Shown here one piece after another: positions 53,509 to 61,876 of a stretch of 62,384 bases of DNA. The notes under the pieces are model-generated. The model was given only the letters and a program-made list of their open reading frames with translations, ran no database searches and was not told where the DNA came from. The DNA comes from an uncultured Paracoccaceae bacterium (GTDB lineage Bacteria > Pseudomonadota > Alphaproteobacteria > Rhodobacterales > Rhodobacteraceae), in NCBI GenBank assembly GCA_938049225.1, contig CALICM010000008.1, positions 1 through 62,384 of the forward strand, in the 5' to 3' direction. Within the stretch, counting starts at the first letter, position 1, and each line of letters begins with the position of its first letter. Both the position numbers and the translations under genes were made by a program.

Positions 53509-54831
53509 TTAGCGCTCGACCGGCCAGTGCGGGTGATGCGCGTCGATCACGAAGGGGTGGCTGTGATGCCCCCCATGACCAGCCAAATGCGGATGGTCCA
53601 ACGGCAGATCAGGGTGTTGATGGGGCAAGGATAGCGCGGTGTCCGCAGGCCAGATACGCCGGGCCACCACCAGGCTGATTACGCCCAGCATCACCAAAAT
53701 AGCCAAGGTTTCCGTCAAGCCCATCCACACACCGCCTAAGCCCGCCAATGGATAGGTGACCAGCCAGCAGGCGTGGGACAGGGCAAATTGGGCGGCAAAT
53801 AGGGCGGGGCGGTCTTCGGCATTTGTGGAGCGACGCAGCAAACGCCCTGCAGGGGTCAGCACGGCCGATGCGCCCAACCCCGCCAGGCCCCAACAGATCA
53901 GAAGCAGGGGCCATTTGGCGCCCATCGCGGTCGCGACAGCCGCGAACCCGCCCAATGCCGCCAGGTGAAGCGTTGCCCCGAGCGTCATTACCAGCCGATC
54001 CGTATGACCCTCTAGCACCCTTGGCAGCAGTAGGGCTGCGACCATCGCCCCAGCGCCATATGCCCCCAGGGCCCAGGCGAGGTGGCTTTCCGGACGTTCT
54101 AGGGCGCCACGAACCAGAACCACCGTATTGACCAGCACAAAAGCGCCCCCAGCGGCAATGGAGAAGGTTAGCGCCAAAAGCCCTCGCAGGCGCGGCGTGC
54201 GCATGTAGATCTGAACACCCCAAGTCAGCCGTTTTGCAAAGGAGGTCTGAGTGTTTGCCGCGGCCTCGGGCAAAGATCCCGAAAGAACCAACAAAGCAGA
54301 CCCCAGAAACCCAAGCGCTGTCCCCAGAAACAGCCAGTGGAACGACACCACCAACAACAACGCCCCGGCTAATACGGGGCTGAGCAGGTTCTCCAACTCA
54401 TAAGCCAGACGCGAGAGGGACAGGGCCCGCGTGTAGGTCTCCTCTTCGGGCAGAACGTCAGGTAATGTGGCCTGATAGGTCGGTGTGAAAAGCGCTGAGG
54501 CCGCTTGGAACCAAAAGATCAGCACATAGATTTGCCAAAGCTGTGTCACGAAGGGCAATAACAGGATAAAGGTCGCGCGAACCATGTCCAAACCGACCAG
54601 AAAGCCCCGTCTTGGCACCCGTCCGGCCAGCGCGCCGGCGACGGGCGACAAGCCGACATAGGCAATCATTTTAATGAACAGCGCCGTGCCCAAGGCGGCC
54701 CCGGCCTCGGCCCCGGCCAGTTCGAAGGTGAGCAATCCCAGGGCCACGGTGGTCAGGCCGCTGCCCAGCAGCGACAGGACCTGTGCGCCGAAAAGACGGC
54801 GATAGGTGGCGTTGGCAAATGGACTAGCCAT
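53509..54831 (-). CDS. MFS transporter with histidine-rich C-terminal tail
   Basis: This 440-residue inner-membrane protein has about 12 helices and the drug/solute exporter-like MFS layout (GRVPRRGFLVGLDMVRA as the loop 2-3 motif region, about 69-85). After the last helix there is a cytoplasmic tail of about 38 residues with a dozen His (HQHPDLPLDHPHL, GHGGHHSHPF, DAHHPHWP). Such tails bind transition metals, so a metal-linked transport or sensing role is possible. The substrate is unknown. The start is ATG at 54831. It is convergent with the EF-hand gene and divergent from the VOC gene. Confidence 0.85.
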   Translation of the reverse strand: MASPFANATYRRLFGAQVLSLLGSGLTTVALGLLTFELAGAEAGAALGTALFIKMIAYVGLSPVAGALAGRVPRRGFLVGLDMVRATFILLLPFVTQLWQIYVLIFWFQAASALFTPTYQATLPDVLPEEETYTRALSLSRLAYELENLLSPVLAGALLLVVSFHWLFLGTALGFLGSALLVLSGSLPEAAANTQTSFAKRLTWGVQIYMRTPRLRGLLALTFSIAAGGAFVLVNTVVLVRGALERPESHLAWALGAYGAGAMVAALLLPRVLEGHTDRLVMTLGATLHLAALGGFAAVATAMGAKWPLLLICWGLAGLGASAVLTPAGRLLRRSTNAEDRPALFAAQFALSHACWLVTYPLAGLGGVWMGLTETLAILVMLGVISLVVARRIWPADTALSLPHQHPDLPLDHPHLAGHGGHHSHPFVIDAHHPHWPVER

Positions 54832-54904
54832 GGACCCAGCCTAGCGCGGCGGTTTGGGTCGCGCCACCTCTGGCCGTGTGTCGGTCCTGGCGCTAAGCTT
54901 CGGG

Positions 54905-55294
54905 ATGGCTCAGCACATCACCCTGACGACGCTGGTTGTGCCCGACTACGATACGGCGATTGACTTTTATACGCGTGCGGTGGGCTTTGAACTGATCGAA
55001 GATATCGCGCTGAGCCCCGCAAAGCGCTGGGTCGTGGTGCGCCCCCCGGGTGCTGCCGAAGGTGGGCTATTGCTGGCCCTGGCCGATGGACCAAGGCAGC
55101 GGGCGGCGATTGGTCATCAGACCGGCGGGCGCGTGGCGTTCTTTCTGCAAACGGATGATTTCGCGGGGGATCACGCGGCCATGCTGGCCGCTGGGGTGCG
55201 GTTCCTTGAGCTGCCGCGGCACGAAGCATATGGCACGGTAGCGGTCTGGCAGGATCCCTTTGGCAACAAATGGGATCTGTTGGAACGGGCTTAG
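54905..55294 (+). CDS. VOC (glyoxalase/bleomycin resistance) family protein
   Basis: This 129-residue protein shows a single VOC domain: ITLTTLVVPDYDTAIDFYTRAVGFELIED at the start, GGRVAFFLQTDDFAGDH in the middle, and YGTVAVWQDPFGNKWDLLE at the end. VOC enzymes use a metal to act on small substrates or bind antibiotics. The substrate is not predictable. I chose ATG at 54905 (MAQHITL). The frame extends to 54854 in front. It is divergent from the MFS transporter. Confidence 0.87.
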   Translation: MAQHITLTTLVVPDYDTAIDFYTRAVGFELIEDIALSPAKRWVVVRPPGAAEGGLLLALADGPRQRAAIGHQTGGRVAFFLQTDDFAGDHAAMLAAGVRFLELPRHEAYGTVAVWQDPFGNKWDLLERA

Positions 55295-55708
55295 CGTGTT
55301 TGCATGTGGTGGCACGCGCGGCCGATAAAGTTTGTCTCGGGTCGCAGCAGGCCAGCAGATGCGGCCTTGCCCGCGGCGGGCCCGAAACGTTGGGAGCATG
55401 AGGTTGCACTTTAAGCTCGCAGAGTACGAAAGCCGACAGTCTTCAGGGCGCGCTGCTTGTGGGGATCCGGACGCAGGTAGCTTTTATCGGCTGAATGTCA
55501 CGCCGCTGTCATTTGGTAGAAGTGAGCCTATCGGACAAGTGAGGTGGTTTTCCAATCTGATAACTCGCCGCGGACCGGGATCGCTATCCCATGTTCTTCG
55601 GCTGGATAACATTTGGACAGCAGACACCCCGACCCGTATGTGCGACCCTTGCATCACGCCCGGGGGGGCGCGATAGTCGGCGTCTGTTCATCCGGTTGGG
55701 ACCACGCC
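55295..55708. other. intergenic stretch before the nucleoside operon, no confident gene
   Basis: This 414-base gap has only a 114-codon open frame (55332-55676) with low-complexity, Arg-rich sequence and no domain, which I reject. The segment around 55400-55520 has odd composition and resembles decayed repeat or gene remnant DNA. The final 100 bases probably hold the promoter of cdd. No GntR or DeoR-type regulator gene is present, so control of the operon is not visible. Confidence 0.5.
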
Positions 55709-56101
55709 ATGCCCTTGTTCGAAGCCGCGCGCCAGGCGCGCGAAAATGCTCATGCCCCCTATTCAGGTTTCAAAGTCGGGGCTGCAGTGCGCACCGAAGG
55801 CGGCCAGATCTTTGCGGGATGCAACGTGGAAAACGTGGCCTATCCCGAAGGCACATGCGCCGAGGCCGGGGCCATCGCGGCGATGATCGCCAGCGGTGCG
55901 CGGCGCATTGTCGAGGTCTTGGTCATTGCCGATAGCCCGGTGCCCGTGACGCCCTGCGGCGGTTGCCGCCAGAAGTTGGCGGAATTCGCGGATGGGGATG
56001 TCAAGGTGACGCTGGCGGTTCTTTCGGGACCGGTTGGCAGCATAACCTTAGCTGAACTGCTGCCCGGCGCGTTTAACACCGATCATTTGGAGCCCCGCTA
56101 A
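55709..56101 (+). CDS. cdd: cytidine deaminase
   Basis: This 130-residue enzyme is of the small tetrameric type. The zinc site is complete: C50 with E52 (TCAEAGAI) and C83/C86 (PCGGCRQKL). The substrate loop FKVGAAVRTEGGQIFAGCNVEN is present. It deaminates cytidine and deoxycytidine to uridine and deoxyuridine. ATG at 55709 gives a standard length. It is the first gene of the operon cdd-deoC-deoA-unknown-deoB-add-upp, and its stop overlaps the deoC start (TAATG). Confidence 0.95.
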   Translation: MPLFEAARQARENAHAPYSGFKVGAAVRTEGGQIFAGCNVENVAYPEGTCAEAGAIAAMIASGARRIVEVLVIADSPVPVTPCGGCRQKLAEFADGDVKVTLAVLSGPVGSITLAELLPGAFNTDHLEPR

Positions 56102-56859
56102 TGTATGACCTGAAAACCATTGCCCGTCGGGCGATCGCGGCCCTGGACCTGACCAATCTGAACGATGATTGCACGGATCAGGATGTGCGCGATCTGTGCA
56201 TGCGCGCGCTGACGCCGCATGGCACGGTGGCGGCAGTGTGTATTTGGCCGCGTTTCGTCCCGACCGCGCGCACCGCCCTGGGCGGCGGCGGTTTGCGGAT
56301 CGCGACGGTCGTGGCTTTCCCGGGGGGTGACGATGATGCCGCGACGGTCCGCGATATGACCCAAACCGCCGTGGCCGATGGGGCGGATGAAATTGACATG
56401 GTGATCCCCTATAAATCTTTGATCGAAGGGCATCCAGAGCTTGTTCCCGCGGCCGTGGCCCGCGTCAAAGACGCTGCCGGGGCGGCCCAGGTGAAGGCGA
56501 TTTTGGAGACGGGTGTTTTGGGGGATGCGGCGCATATCCGACGGGCCGCTGAGTTGGCGATCGAAGGCGGGGCTGATTTCATCAAAACCTCCACCGGAAA
56601 AGTGCCGCTGAATGCCACGCCCGAAGCCGCCCGCATCATGCTCGAAGTGATCGCCGCCAGTGACCGCGAGGTCGGCCTGAAACCCGCCGGAGGCGTGCGC
56701 ACGGTCGAGGACGCTGGGGTTTATTTGGACCTATGCGATGAAATCATGGGGCAGGGGTGGGCCACGCCTGCCCACTTCCGCATTGGCGCATCCTCGGTCC
56801 TGGACGTGCTGCTGGCCACGCTGGATGGAAAAAGCACCGCCGTTGGCGAGGGTTACTGA
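56101..56859 (+). CDS. deoC: deoxyribose-phosphate aldolase
   Basis: This 252-residue class I aldolase has Schiff-base Lys162 in FIKTSTGK, the assisting Lys194 in KPAGGVR, and DEIDMVIP with the conserved Asp. It splits 2-deoxyribose-5-phosphate into glyceraldehyde-3-phosphate and acetaldehyde. ATG at 56101 overlaps the cdd stop by one base, and its own stop overlaps deoA. It receives its substrate from DeoB in the same operon. Confidence 0.95.
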   Translation: MYDLKTIARRAIAALDLTNLNDDCTDQDVRDLCMRALTPHGTVAAVCIWPRFVPTARTALGGGGLRIATVVAFPGGDDDAATVRDMTQTAVADGADEIDMVIPYKSLIEGHPELVPAAVARVKDAAGAAQVKAILETGVLGDAAHIRRAAELAIEGGADFIKTSTGKVPLNATPEAARIMLEVIAASDREVGLKPAGGVRTVEDAGVYLDLCDEIMGQGWATPAHFRIGASSVLDVLLATLDGKSTAVGEGY

Positions 56860-58166
56860 TGATTGCCGCTGAGCTGATCGCCAAAAAACGCGATGGCAAA
56901 CGGCTGAACCGGGCTGAGCTTGAGTTCCTGGTCATGGGTATCAGCAATGAAGGGCTGAGTGAAGGCCAAGTCGCAGCCTTTGCGATGGCGGTCTATTTCA
57001 ACGGGATGACCACGGACGAGCGGGTGGCGTTCACGCGGGCCATGCGCGACAGCGGGACGGTGCTGAAATGGGATCTGCCGGGCCCGGTGATCGACAAGCA
57101 TTCGACGGGCGGGGTGGGGGACAACACCTCGCTGATGTTGGCCCCGGCACTGGCGGCATGTGGGGCCTATGTGCCGATGATCTCGGGGCGGGGGCTGGGG
57201 CACACCGGTGGGACGCTGGACAAATTCGACAGCATTCCCGGCTATCGCACACAGCCCGATGTCGAGACGCTGCGCAAGGTGACCGCCGAGGTCGGCTGTG
57301 CCATCATCGGCCAAACGCCCGACATCGCGCCGGCGGACAAGCGGCTTTATGCGGTGCGCGACGTCACGGCGACTGTTGAGAGTATTGACCTGATCACCGC
57401 CTCGATCCTATCGAAAAAGCTGGCGGCGGGGCTGGATGCGCTGGTGCTGGACGTCAAGACCGGCTCGGGCGCCTTCATGGCGAAGTTGAAGGATGCCGAG
57501 GCGCTGGCCCGCGCCTTGGTCGACGTGGCCAATGGGGCGGGATGCAAGACGACAGCGCTGATCACGGATATGAACGAGCCCCTGGCGAGCGTTGCCGGGA
57601 ACGCGCTTGAGGTGACCAATGCGATCGAGTTTCTGAAAGGCGACGAGGTCGACAGCCGCCTGTGGGACGTGACCGTGGCCCTGGGTGGCAATGTTTTGGC
57701 CAGCGCTGGGCTGGCCAAGGACGCGGCCGACGGGGCGGCGAAGATGACCGACGTATTCCAGAATGGCAAAGCCGCCGAGATCTTCGGCCGCATGGTCCAT
57801 GCGCTGGGCGGCCCGCCGGATATCCTCGAGGATTATCAGACCCATCTACCACGCGCCCAGATCGTTCAGGAACTTTGCCCCGCCGAGACCGGCTTTGTCA
57901 CCGCAATCGACACCCGCGCGGTGGGTATGACCGTGGTCGAGTTGGGCGGCGGACGGCAAAAGGTGACCGACCCGATCAACCCCGCCGTGGGCCTTGATTG
58001 GCTCGCGGGCCTGGGCCGCCGGGTCGACCCTGAAACCCCCATCGCCCGGATCCATGCAGCGACGCCCGAGGCGCTGGAGGCTGCCAAAGCGCGGCTGCTG
58101 GGGGCCTATGAGATTGGTGATACGCCCGGTGACGAACACGCGCTGATCCGCAAGAGGATCGAGTGA
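56859..58166 (+). CDS. deoA: thymidine phosphorylase
   Basis: This 435-residue pyrimidine nucleoside phosphorylase has KHSTGGVGDNTSLMLAP (the phosphate-binding KxSTGGVGD motif), SGRGLGHTGGTLDK and a C-terminal PYNP domain. It cleaves thymidine and deoxyuridine to the base and deoxyribose-1-phosphate. ATG at 56859 overlaps the deoC stop by one base. A longer frame upstream is an artefact of overlap with deoC. A small unrelated gene, not deoB, follows at once. Confidence 0.95.
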   Translation: MIAAELIAKKRDGKRLNRAELEFLVMGISNEGLSEGQVAAFAMAVYFNGMTTDERVAFTRAMRDSGTVLKWDLPGPVIDKHSTGGVGDNTSLMLAPALAACGAYVPMISGRGLGHTGGTLDKFDSIPGYRTQPDVETLRKVTAEVGCAIIGQTPDIAPADKRLYAVRDVTATVESIDLITASILSKKLAAGLDALVLDVKTGSGAFMAKLKDAEALARALVDVANGAGCKTTALITDMNEPLASVAGNALEVTNAIEFLKGDEVDSRLWDVTVALGGNVLASAGLAKDAADGAAKMTDVFQNGKAAEIFGRMVHALGGPPDILEDYQTHLPRAQIVQELCPAETGFVTAIDTRAVGMTVVELGGGRQKVTDPINPAVGLDWLAGLGRRVDPETPIARIHAATPEALEAAKARLLGAYEIGDTPGDEHALIRKRIE

Positions 58167-58732
58167 TGTGTAGGCATCTCGCACTGTTTGTTGCACTAGC
58201 TCTTTTTCCATCACATGCCGTCGGACAGGAAAGCAGCTGTGCCGTAGAAGTAGGCAGATACTATATGGCTGTTCCGCTGCAGCTGGCGCCAGCATTCTAC
58301 GTGACACAGCCCCACTCGAGCCATCCTGTTTTAGAGGTGGATAAGGCTGGTTTGACGTGCAGCATCAGTACGCGTCAAAAACTGAGCTTCTTGACCTCAC
58401 AAACTCCATTTGCAATTGGAGCTGAGGTTGTTGCGGATATCCTTGCGCTTATAGAGCATGCTGAGGATGAGGGACTGGAACACGACTATCAAATGCCATT
58501 TGTCGCCTGGTCTCTGGGCGCACACTCGCACCGAATTGGCTGGCACCAAACGGTGGGGGGCGAGACGGTGTTTTCATCGCGTACTCTTCTCGACCAGAGG
58601 TCTGGGTACGTTTTGGTCGGTGCATGCGTCACGAAAGAAGGCGCATCCATTCCCTTTGAGAGTGTCATTGCAATCATGGGGTCGGTGCACGAACAGCCGA
58701 TCCCCGAGGTTCCCCCGTGTCCCAGCCAGTAG
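58166..58732 (+). CDS. uncharacterised secreted protein inserted in the deo operon
   Basis: This 188-residue protein has a Sec signal peptide (about 1-21, ending AVGQ) and a body with two or three Cys ([25 protein letters not shown]). I recognise no family. ATG at 58166 overlaps the deoA stop by one base (TGATG), and its 3' end overlaps deoB by 16 bases. It is therefore fitted into the operon, yet its base composition looks clearly less GC-rich than the flanking genes. That suggests recent insertion or transfer. A nucleoside-related periplasmic role is possible but unsupported. Confidence 0.65.
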   Translation: MCRHLALFVALALFPSHAVGQESSCAVEVGRYYMAVPLQLAPAFYVTQPHSSHPVLEVDKAGLTCSISTRQKLSFLTSQTPFAIGAEVVADILALIEHAEDEGLEHDYQMPFVAWSLGAHSHRIGWHQTVGGETVFSSRTLLDQRSGYVLVGACVTKEGASIPFESVIAIMGSVHEQPIPEVPPCPSQ

Positions 58733-59931
58733 GCCGCGCCATCCTGTGCGTTCTGGACAGCGTCGGCTGTGGCGGTGCGCCGGACGCGGCGGCTTTTGGG
58801 GATGCGGGCGCGAATACCCTGGCGCATATTGCCCAGGCCTGCGCGGCAGGCCGGGCGGAAGAGGGGCGTCGCGGGCCGCTAAGCCTGCCGAACTTGGACG
58901 GCCTGGGCTTAGGGGCGGCGATCCGCCTGGCCTCGGGGGCCGAGACGCCGGGGTTGCAGGCCGCACCAGGTGGCGCTTGGGGGGCGGCGACGGAGGTGAG
59001 TCGAGGCAAGGACACGCCCTCGGGGCATTGGGAACTGGCCGGCGTGCCGGTGCCCTTTGACTGGCACTACTTTCCCCATACCGTCCCGACCTTCCCGGTC
59101 GAGGTAACCGATGCACTGATCGCCCTTGGGGACCTGCCTGGGATCCTGGGCAATTGCCATGCCTCGGGGATGCCGATCATCCGCGAGAGGGGGGTGGAGC
59201 ATATCCGCACCGGCAAACCGATCTTCTATACCTCGGCCGACAGCGTCTTTCAGATTGCCGCGCATGAGACGCATTTCGGCCTCGACCGCCTGCTGGATCT
59301 GTGCCGGATTGCGGCCGAGATCGTACATCCCCTGCGCGTCGGCCGGGTCATCGCGCGGCCCTTCGTGGGTGATAGCCCTGAGGATTTTACCCGCACCGCC
59401 AATCGCCGCGACTTCGCCATCCCGCCGCCTGAACCCACGCTGTTGGACCGGGTTCGGGCAGCGGGTGGCGAGACCTGGGCTATCGGCAAAATCAGCGATA
59501 TCTTTGCGGGCCAGGGCGTGGGCAAGGTGCTGAAGGGCAAGGATGATATGGCGCTGTTCGATCAGACCCTTGTGGCGTTGGAAACTGCCCCTGATGGCGC
59601 GTTTATCTTCGCCAATTTCGTTGAGTTCGACAGCCTCTATGGCCACCCCCGCGATGTCTCGGGCTATGCCCGCGCGCTGGAGACCTTTGATGCCCGCCTG
59701 CCTGAACTGACCGCCCGTTTGCGCCCCGGTGACCTGTTGTGTTTCACCGCCGATCACGGCAACGACCCCACTTGGACGGGCAATGATCATACGCGCGAGC
59801 GGGTGCCGGTGTTGATGACCGGCGCTGTCCGCCCCGGCCCGCTGGGGCTGTGCGGCTTCGCGGATGTGGGCGAAACCCTTGCCGCGCATTTGGGCCTGTC
59901 CCCCGGCCCCCACGGAAGGAACCTGCTGTGA
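58717..59931 (+). CDS. deoB: phosphopentomutase
   Basis: This 404-residue metal-dependent mutase of the alkaline phosphatase superfamily has the metal-site motif [19 protein letters not shown] at the start, DTPSGHWE, and the late [19 protein letters not shown]. It converts ribose- and deoxyribose-1-phosphate to the 5-phosphates. The start is GTG at 58717, inside the end of the preceding gene, with a short GAGG site. It overlaps add at GTGA, so translation is coupled. Confidence 0.94.
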   Translation: MSQPVGRAILCVLDSVGCGGAPDAAAFGDAGANTLAHIAQACAAGRAEEGRRGPLSLPNLDGLGLGAAIRLASGAETPGLQAAPGGAWGAATEVSRGKDTPSGHWELAGVPVPFDWHYFPHTVPTFPVEVTDALIALGDLPGILGNCHASGMPIIRERGVEHIRTGKPIFYTSADSVFQIAAHETHFGLDRLLDLCRIAAEIVHPLRVGRVIARPFVGDSPEDFTRTANRRDFAIPPPEPTLLDRVRAAGGETWAIGKISDIFAGQGVGKVLKGKDDMALFDQTLVALETAPDGAFIFANFVEFDSLYGHPRDVSGYARALETFDARLPELTARLRPGDLLCFTADHGNDPTWTGNDHTRERVPVLMTGAVRPGPLGLCGFADVGETLAAHLGLSPGPHGRNLL

Positions 59932-60923
59932 GCGATGTCGAAAGCCTACCGAAAGTTGAGCTGCATCTGCATCTTGAGGGTGCCGCCCCCCCAGAGTTCA
60001 TCCGCACCTTGGCTGCCGAAAAGAACATCGAGTTGAACGGGGTCTTCGACGCGCAGGGCGCCTATGCCTGGACCAATTTTGCCGCGTTTCTCGAAACCTA
60101 CCATAAGGCTTGCGAGGTTTTGGACGATCCCGAAGCGTTTCGCCGCCTGACCGAGGCTGTGCTCGCCAAATCCGCCGCTGATGGGGTGATTTATACCGAG
60201 ATTTTCATTGCCCCTGACATCTGCGGTGGCGGCGATCCGGTTGCCTGGGGCGAATACCTGGCCGCGATCCTGCAAGGCGCGGAGACGGCCCGTGCCACCC
60301 ATGGGATCGAGACGCGTTTCATACCCACCTGCATCCGAAACCTCGGCCCCGAGGCTGCTGTGCGTGCCGCGCAACTGACCGTTGATCGCATGGGTCCGAT
60401 GGTGACCGGCTTTGGTATGGGGGGTGAGGAACGGCATTTGACGGCTGCCGATTTCGCGTCAGCGTTCGAATTCGCACGCGAAGCAGGCCTAGGGATCACC
60501 AGCCATGCGGGCGAGTTGTGCGGCCCCCACAGCGTCGTCGAGACTTTGGACCATTTGCGCCCCAGCCGCATCGGCCACGGCGTGCGCGCGATCGAAGATC
60601 CGGAATTGGTCCGCCGCCTGGCTGATGAGGGGGTGGTGCTGGAAGTGAACCCCGGCTCGAACATTGCCTTGTCGGTGTTTCCGCGCTGGGCCGATCATTC
60701 GATCCAAGCCCTGCGCGCGGCGGGGGTTCCTGTGACCGTTTCGACCGACGATCCGCCCTACTTCCACACGGATATGCGGTATGAATATCGGATGCTGGCC
60801 GATACATTTGGCTGGACCACGGCGGATTTCACCGCCCTCAACATGACCGCCGTTGACGCCGCCTTCTGTGATGTGGACACAAAAACGCGCCTCAAGGCCC
60901 GCCTGACCGGAGACACCCCATGA
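59928..60923 (+). CDS. add: adenosine deaminase
   Basis: This 331-residue zinc enzyme has HLHLEGA near residue 13, TSHAGE (the His and catalytic Glu), RIGHGVRA and VSTDDPPYF (metal Asp pair), as in adenosine deaminases. It converts adenosine and deoxyadenosine to the inosines. I chose GTG at 59928, preceded by GGAAGGAAC and overlapping the deoB stop as GTGA. The frame extending upstream to 59850 is inside deoB. The upp gene overlaps its end at ATGA. Confidence 0.93.
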   Translation: MSDVESLPKVELHLHLEGAAPPEFIRTLAAEKNIELNGVFDAQGAYAWTNFAAFLETYHKACEVLDDPEAFRRLTEAVLAKSAADGVIYTEIFIAPDICGGGDPVAWGEYLAAILQGAETARATHGIETRFIPTCIRNLGPEAAVRAAQLTVDRMGPMVTGFGMGGEERHLTAADFASAFEFAREAGLGITSHAGELCGPHSVVETLDHLRPSRIGHGVRAIEDPELVRRLADEGVVLEVNPGSNIALSVFPRWADHSIQALRAAGVPVTVSTDDPPYFHTDMRYEYRMLADTFGWTTADFTALNMTAVDAAFCDVDTKTRLKARLTGDTP

Positions 60924-61555
60924 CCCATCCGCATCTGACCGTCGTCGACCACCCGCTGATCCAGCATAAACTGACGCTGATGCGCGACAAGGGTACCTCG
61001 ACCGCCTCGTTCCGGCAGCTTCTGCGCGAGATCAGCCTACTTTTGGCCTATGAGGTCACGCGGGATCTGCCGGTGACGATGAAGACCATCGAGACGCCCC
61101 TGCAAGAGATGGAATCGCCGGTGCTAAGGGGTAAGAAACTAGCGCTGATCTCGATCCTGCGCGCGGGCAATGGGCTGCTTGACGGGGTGCTGGAATTGAT
61201 CCCCGCGGCCCGGGTCGGCTTTGTTGGACTGTACCGGGACGAGGCGACGCTGGAGCCGGTGCAATATTATTTTAAGGCGCCCAAGGATCTGGGGGACCGG
61301 GCGGTGATCGCGGTTGATCCCATGCTGGCCACCGGCAATTCCTCGGCTGCTGCCGTTGATCTGTTGAAGGGGGCTGGAGCCACGGACATCCGGTTTCTCT
61401 GTTTGTTAGCAGCACCCGAAGGGGTTGCGCGTATGAAAGAGGCGCACCCAGACGTAAGGATTGTAACGGCCGCGCTGGACGACCGATTGAACGAAAAAGG
61501 CTATATTTTGCCGGGTCTTGGGGATGCCGGGGACCGGATGTTCGGGACCAAATAG
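60920..61555 (+). CDS. upp: uracil phosphoribosyltransferase
   Basis: This 211-residue enzyme has [19 protein letters not shown] at the start, [13 protein letters not shown], and the PRPP-binding [17 protein letters not shown]. The uracil-binding end is [17 protein letters not shown]. It joins uracil and PRPP to give UMP, salvaging bases released by this operon's other enzymes. It is the last gene, overlapping add by four bases. No terminator is obvious. IS-related DNA begins about 110 bases downstream. Confidence 0.96.
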   Translation: MTHPHLTVVDHPLIQHKLTLMRDKGTSTASFRQLLREISLLLAYEVTRDLPVTMKTIETPLQEMESPVLRGKKLALISILRAGNGLLDGVLELIPAARVGFVGLYRDEATLEPVQYYFKAPKDLGDRAVIAVDPMLATGNSSAAAVDLLKGAGATDIRFLCLLAAPEGVARMKEAHPDVRIVTAALDDRLNEKGYILPGLGDAGDRMFGTK

Positions 61556-61663
61556 GAGCCGCTTACGACCATTCGGGCGTCGCATGCGTGGTCTTCGGCA
61601 AAGACTACGCGTTGTGCGAACATGGTCTGGCTTTGTCCGACGATTGCATCGCCAACGGCCTTA

Positions 61664-61806
61664 GAGGCTGCTTCGAAATGAGTTGAGCGATATCAAGGGG
61701 TTGTGATTCACGTCTATTTGCAACGACTGACGGAGACACGATGCCCTGGAATGACATCGCCCGCGCGGAGTATGCGCCGCGCTCGGCACGCTATGCAAGC
61801 GACCTA
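61664..61806 (+). mobile_element. truncated left end of an IS5-family element
   Basis: From about 61664 (GAGGCTGCTTCGAAATGAG) the sequence looks like the left end and leader of an IS5-family element, ending in the start of a transposase at 61741. It is cut at CTAG (61803-61806), where a second IS5-type element begins. The left boundary is approximate; a TTAG (61661-61664) fits the YTAR target rule for IS5 elements. Confidence 0.55.
61741..61806 (+). pseudogene. N-terminal fragment of an IS5-family transposase
   Basis: ATG at 61741 opens a frame reading MPWNDIARAEYAPRSARYAS, which matches the N-terminus of a common IS5-family transposase group. The homology stops after about 22 residues, at the junction with the next IS, and the rest of the frame is unrelated. 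This is a broken gene interrupted by a second insertion. Confidence 0.65.
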
Positions 61807-61876
61807 GGGTCTGTGGACATTCAGGATTCTCATTTGCCTTGGTTTCTGATTCAAGCTTCCAAAAGGGGAGGTTTGA

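Noticed and set aside
55332-55676. 114-codon frame before cdd
   Set aside because: Arg/Cys-rich, no domain and no ribosome site. It overlaps the presumed promoter.
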